Of a stretch of 64,000 bases of DNA, positions 60,596-64,000 are shown piece after piece (within the stretch, counting starts at the first letter, position 1; every line of letters starts with the position of its first letter). The DNA comes from Oscillospiraceae bacterium. GTDB lineage: Bacteria > Bacillota > Clostridia > Oscillospirales > SIG627. The position numbers and the translations under genes are program-made. The notes under the pieces are model-generated. The model was not told where the DNA came from. It searched no databases and saw nothing but the letters and a program-made list of their open reading frames with translations. The DNA lies in contig SVQO01000006.1 in assembly GCA_015065325.1 (NCBI GenBank), positions 35,808-99,807 on the forward strand. Reading direction: 5' to 3'.

Positions 60596-61926
60596 ATCTG
60601 AATTTCATCCAAATTGAAAAAGTCGTCATCCTCGTCCTTTTTACTTTCGCTGACAAATTCCGTTTTACCGATCAATTCGTTAAAAGAGGCGTCGGGGTCC
60701 GTGAACATAATGTCGAGAATATTGAGAAAATCACGAGTGATCTCACGAGGGGTAATCATTTCGTCGGCGCCCATCTTTCCGAAAGCTACCTTCAGAAAGG
60801 CAAGAATTTCATCGTCTCCGATCCGGGGAGCGTATCCGTAATAGGAGGAGTGAAGCGAAAGCAGACGTTTGCAAAGAGCAAAGATCTCGTTATCGGTGAG
60901 ACGCTGAAGATAGATCAGAGGAGAGAGTAGATTTTGTTTTCCGTCGGGTATGAATTTTCCGGGTACCAAACGGCTTTTCAAGGCCTCGTAGCTGAAAAGT
61001 CCCCGTCTGGGATCTTCGATCAGTTGAGGAGTCGCTCCCAAAATAATTCCGAGTCCCTCTGCCTTGCCCTGCATGGTATCGTTAAACATCGAAAGGATTT
61101 TTTCGTAGTTGTTTTCCCGGGAAACACGGTTTGGAATTTTGTAAAGGTTTACGCATTCGTCGATGAGAACGAGAAAGCCCTTATAACCGATCAAACGGAA
61201 GAATACGGCGTAGAGCTTTAGGTATTCGTACCAGTTCTGATCGTCGATCACGGAATTGATGGAAAGCAGGGAGGCTCTTGCTTGCATTTTTCCTGTAAAT
61301 TCTCCTCTCAGCCAACGCAGAGCGTCCTCCAGCATCGCATCGTTTCCACTTGTATAGGCGTTGAAATAGGCTACGAGAACCTTGGCAAAGTCGAATCCGT
61401 TGACGTTGCCCTGCAGGGTGCGGCATACACGAAAGATCTCACGCTGGACGAAATCGGAAAGCTCGGGTGAATTCTGCAACAGCTTTTCCTCTGTAATTCC
61501 TTTCATTTGCAAGGACGTGAACCAATTCCCCAGGATCGCGGGAAGAGCGCCGGAATCGGGCATCGACTTACAGGAAAGATTGCGCATCAATTCTCGGAAG
61601 GTGGCAAGACCCTGTCCCTGTGTTCCGTGAAAACGGCGCTCCGGCGACAGATCGGAGTCTGCCGTTACAAATCCCTTTTCCTGCGCATTCGCACGAATCA
61701 GACCCATTAAAAAGCTTTTACCGCTGCCGTATTTACCAACGACAAAACGGAAGGCTCCCATGCCGAGAGAAATGTTTTCCAGATCGCGAACCAGTGCGTT
61801 GATTTCCTTTTCGCGACCGATGGCGATATATTCCAGTCCCTGACGGGGAACGACGCCTGCTCCGGCTGAATTCAGTAAGGTGCCGAGAATTCTTTTTGGA
61901 ATTTTTACTTGCGGTGTTTCTTTCAT
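60592..61926 (-). CDS. BrxC/BrxD (DUF2791)-like P-loop ATPase
   Basis: IGREKEINALVRDLENI, FVVGKYGSGKSFLMGLIR, FLVLIDECVNLYKI. Confidence 0.82.
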   Translation of the reverse strand: MKETPQVKIPKRILGTLLNSAGAGVVPRQGLEYIAIGREKEINALVRDLENISLGMGAFRFVVGKYGSGKSFLMGLIRANAQEKGFVTADSDLSPERRFHGTQGQGLATFRELMRNLSCKSMPDSGALPAILGNWFTSLQMKGITEEKLLQNSPELSDFVQREIFRVCRTLQGNVNGFDFAKVLVAYFNAYTSGNDAMLEDALRWLRGEFTGKMQARASLLSINSVIDDQNWYEYLKLYAVFFRLIGYKGFLVLIDECVNLYKIPNRVSRENNYEKILSMFNDTMQGKAEGLGIILGATPQLIEDPRRGLFSYEALKSRLVPGKFIPDGKQNLLSPLIYLQRLTDNEIFALCKRLLSLHSSYYGYAPRIGDDEILAFLKVAFGKMGADEMITPREITRDFLNILDIMFTDPDASFNELIGKTEFVSESKKDEDDDFFNLDEIQI

Positions 61927-63524
61927 CTCAGTTCTCCTTTCGGCTCGGGAAATACCTCGGATAATTCCTTTTTATAATCGTTGAAAATCTGACCGACGGG
62001 GTCCATGATCGCATCCCCGACGCTGTCCTGTGCTTTCTCGTTGCAGCCGGCAACCATTGCCTCGAAAAAGGCCCCCAAGGAGGTGGCGTATTTTCTGGCT
62101 TCTTCTTTTCCTTGATAAAGAGCGATCGCGACCAAGGTATCCTCCTCGGGAGAAAGCATAGCGGCAAATTCCCAAAACTCGTTTTCTCCGGCGTCGATCA
62201 AAGGTCGCTCTACCTTTTTCAACTCCTCTTTGTAGTGCGATTCCAGAAGCTCCGTCTCGCCACCGACGGTTACGCTTTCCCCCTGAACCTCGGAATAGTC
62301 CTCCGTCAGCTTTTGGGTGATCAGCCACGAGGCTTCCTCGATCTTTTTTGCTTCCGCGGGATCAATAACAAGCTCTCGCTTCTGCATTGGTTTTGCCTCA
62401 TATACGGGCTTCGTTTCCTCCTCCCGAGGGGTCAAGTGTGCAAATTCAAGAAGGATCCCCTCCAGAAATGCTTTATGAATTTCACCCACGTGAATACGGG
62501 AGAGGGCGTTTTTCATTTTTAGAATCGCTCGGACACGGTTTTCCAGATAACGCACCAATTCATCGCAACGCTCACGGATATTTACGTCGTGTAAAAGGGG
62601 AACGTAGCAGAGATTGATTTCCACCTCGGGGATCTCCTCGCGCGGAAGCCCCTGAAATAAATTTCGGACTGTATGGACCTCGGATGGGATGCGAATGGAA
62701 AAGAGGGACTCGTTTAAATCCTTTCGGTTGAAAAGCCCATCCTCAAAAGCTCGTCTGACTGCTTCCTCGCAGGTTGCTGCGAAAATGGGTGTGGTGCGGT
62801 AGGCTTTGGAATTGCGAAAGCTCTGTCCTGTTAAAGTGCGTAGGAGATAGTTGATCTCAAAGGCATTCAACTTTCTTTCCGCTGAAAACAGATAGTCGAA
62901 AACAAAGGGATCGGCAAGAAAGGGGCGTATGGTAAAGTCCTTTTTCGTAAGAATTCCCTCCAACAATTCAAAAGGGGGAGCGATCTTTTTGTAAAAGCAA
63001 AAATCGGAAACAAAATCGGAAAACAATTTATCTGCCAGAGGGAACTCTTCTCGGTAATGCTCCCACATCCATAGGACCTCGTCGGGTAATTCGCGAAGCA
63101 GTTCGATTTTACGAAGCACTTTGCACAAATAAAGGCGAAGATAGGCGAAAGAGGCCTGTACTTTCTTTTTACTTTCCACCGCCTTACAAAAATAATAAAA
63201 ATATCGTCTTTGATCGGGGGTCAAACCGATCATCGTAGGCGCAAAAAGGGAGCAGGGAACAAAGGGAATCGGGGAGAAGACCTCGTTTTCCTGCAGGATC
63301 AGATCATTTTTCGGGAAAACGGCATCGGTGAGCCGATAAAACCGAATAACGCGGGAGCCGACCGGGCGAATGATGTCGCCGAACTTTTTCTCCGTGACTG
63401 CATTTTCCAGAGTGGATAAGGGAACGCCGCCTGCACTTTTTTCGGAAAAGGAGCTGTGAACGCGTGGCAATAGCCTGTCAACAGACCAAAAATCGTCTTT
63501 GTTCATCGATGCTTTCCTTTCCAA
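61923..63524 (-). CDS. TerB-N/TerB-C domain-like protein
   Basis: N-terminal LTPDQRRYFYYFCKAVESKKKVQASFAYLRLYLCKVL and C-terminal IDPAEAKKIEEASWLITQKLTEDY segments. Confidence 0.7.
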   Translation of the reverse strand: MERKASMNKDDFWSVDRLLPRVHSSFSEKSAGGVPLSTLENAVTEKKFGDIIRPVGSRVIRFYRLTDAVFPKNDLILQENEVFSPIPFVPCSLFAPTMIGLTPDQRRYFYYFCKAVESKKKVQASFAYLRLYLCKVLRKIELLRELPDEVLWMWEHYREEFPLADKLFSDFVSDFCFYKKIAPPFELLEGILTKKDFTIRPFLADPFVFDYLFSAERKLNAFEINYLLRTLTGQSFRNSKAYRTTPIFAATCEEAVRRAFEDGLFNRKDLNESLFSIRIPSEVHTVRNLFQGLPREEIPEVEINLCYVPLLHDVNIRERCDELVRYLENRVRAILKMKNALSRIHVGEIHKAFLEGILLEFAHLTPREEETKPVYEAKPMQKRELVIDPAEAKKIEEASWLITQKLTEDYSEVQGESVTVGGETELLESHYKEELKKVERPLIDAGENEFWEFAAMLSPEEDTLVAIALYQGKEEARKYATSLGAFFEAMVAGCNEKAQDSVGDAIMDPVGQIFNDYKKELSEVFPEPKGELR

Positions 63525-63543
63525 AAAATAATGGTATCATATT

Positions 63544-63571
63544 ATTATACCACAGCAGGGTATCTTTTCAA
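63544..63571 (-). promoter_or_regulatory. putative sigma-A promoter of the TerB/ATPase/helicase operon
   Basis: Minus strand TTGAAA-16 nt-TATAAT, each hexamer inside a GGTAT...ATACC inverted repeat. Confidence 0.6.
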
Positions 63572-63620
63572 TACCTATCTTCTTTTTTTTAGAAAATTCG
63601 TACTTTTTTTGAAAAATCTC

Positions 63621-63649
63621 TTGACAAATAAACTAAGATGTGTTAACAT
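63621..63649 (+). promoter_or_regulatory. putative sigma-A promoter of tRNA pair
   Basis: TTGACA-17 nt-TAACAT. Confidence 0.65.
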
Positions 63650-63672
63650 ATCACCCGTCGCCGGTTGGTTAC

Positions 63673-63748
63673 GCTGGTGTAGCTCAATTGGCAGAGCAGC
63701 TGATTTGTAATCAGCAGGTTGCAGGTTCGATTCCTGTCACCAGCTCCA
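63673..63748 (+). tRNA. tRNA-Thr (anticodon TGT)
   Basis: GCTGGTG/CACCAGC acceptor, GCTGA-TTTGTAA-TCAGC anticodon arm, encoded CCA. Confidence 0.96.
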
Positions 63749-63762
63749 TTTTAATTAAATAT

Positions 63763-63847
63763 GGGGGAATTCCCGAGCGGCCAAAGGGGGCAGACTGTAA
63801 ATCTGTTGTCACTGACTTCGGTGGTCCGAATCCACCTTCCCCCACCA
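63763..63847 (+). tRNA. tRNA-Tyr (anticodon GTA)
   Basis: GGGGGAA/TTCCCCC acceptor, CTGTAAA anticodon loop, long variable arm, encoded CCA. Confidence 0.96.
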
Positions 63848-63880
63848 AAAAAGAACGACTCTAAGAGTCGTTCTTTTTTT
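63847..63880 (+). terminator. intrinsic terminator after tRNAs
   Basis: AAGAACGACTC-TAA-GAGTCGTTCTT followed by T tract. Confidence 0.85.
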
Positions 63881-63882
63881 AT

Positions 63883-64000
63883 CCATTGCGAAAGCAATGG
63901 TATATCATCACGCGGCACGCGTGTATCTCATCACCGAAGGTGTATATCATCAGCCGTAGGCTGTATTGTGCTTTCGCAATGATGATATACAATTCCTGCG
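63883..64000. repeat. array of short hairpins with near-constant TATATCAT spacer, truncated by window edge
   Basis: CCATTGC-GAAA-GCAATGG, CACGCG-GCA-CGCGTG, CACC-GAA-GGTG, CAGCC-GTA-GGCTG separated by TATATCAT/TATCTCAT, then an inverted copy GCTTTCGCAATGATGATATAC. Confidence 0.75.

Noticed and set aside
58391-63524. Complete BREX system
   Set aside because: Only BrxC/D-like ATPase and BrxHI-like helicase are present; no PglX, PglZ, BrxA or BrxB recognised in the window.
63640-63864. 74 aa ORF over the tRNA genes
   Set aside because: Translation of tRNA sequence, not a protein.
63883-64000. CRISPR array
   Set aside because: Spacer-like units are self-complementary hairpins and the constant element is only about 8 nt; no cas genes in the window.
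1-64000. Prophage, transposon or integrative element
   Set aside because: No integrase, transposase, phage structural or conjugation genes recognised.

Overview
This 64 kb window looks like a chromosomal segment of a spore-forming Clostridia/Oscillospiraceae-like Firmicute. The lineage call is inferred from spoIVA, polC, gene content and codon usage, not computed. Most of it is housekeeping: uvrB-uvrA, rpsB-tsf, pyrH-frr-uppS-cdsA-dxr-rseP-ispG-polC, ksgA and spoIVA, plus transporters, hydrolases and a tandem tRNA-Thr/tRNA-Tyr pair. The best candidate for an under-described system is the minus-strand operon at 58391-63524. It has three translationally coupled genes encoding a TerB-N/TerB-C-like protein, a BrxC/BrxD (DUF2791)-like P-loop ATPase and an Lhr/BrxHI-like SF2 helicase. 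No other BREX components are present in the window, and the promoter hexamers are nested in two GGTAT...ATACC inverted repeats. Other notable items: (i) an array of small hairpins with a near-constant TATATCAT spacer after the tRNAs, running off the window edge; (ii) an XRE-type HTH fused in frame to a full-length GlmM; (iii) a secreted LRR/Ig/dockerin gene with its own promoter and terminator inserted between tsf and pyrH; (iv) an orphan RiPP-like triad (HprK-like kinase, PqqD-like, S26 peptidase) inside a ksgA operon; (v) a short PflA-like radical SAM protein with a CX3CX3C cysteine motif; (vi) a candidate rpsB leader; (vii) a zinc-ribbon/propeller plus LemA membrane-protein cluster. Family assignments come from reading the translations; no database search was run.
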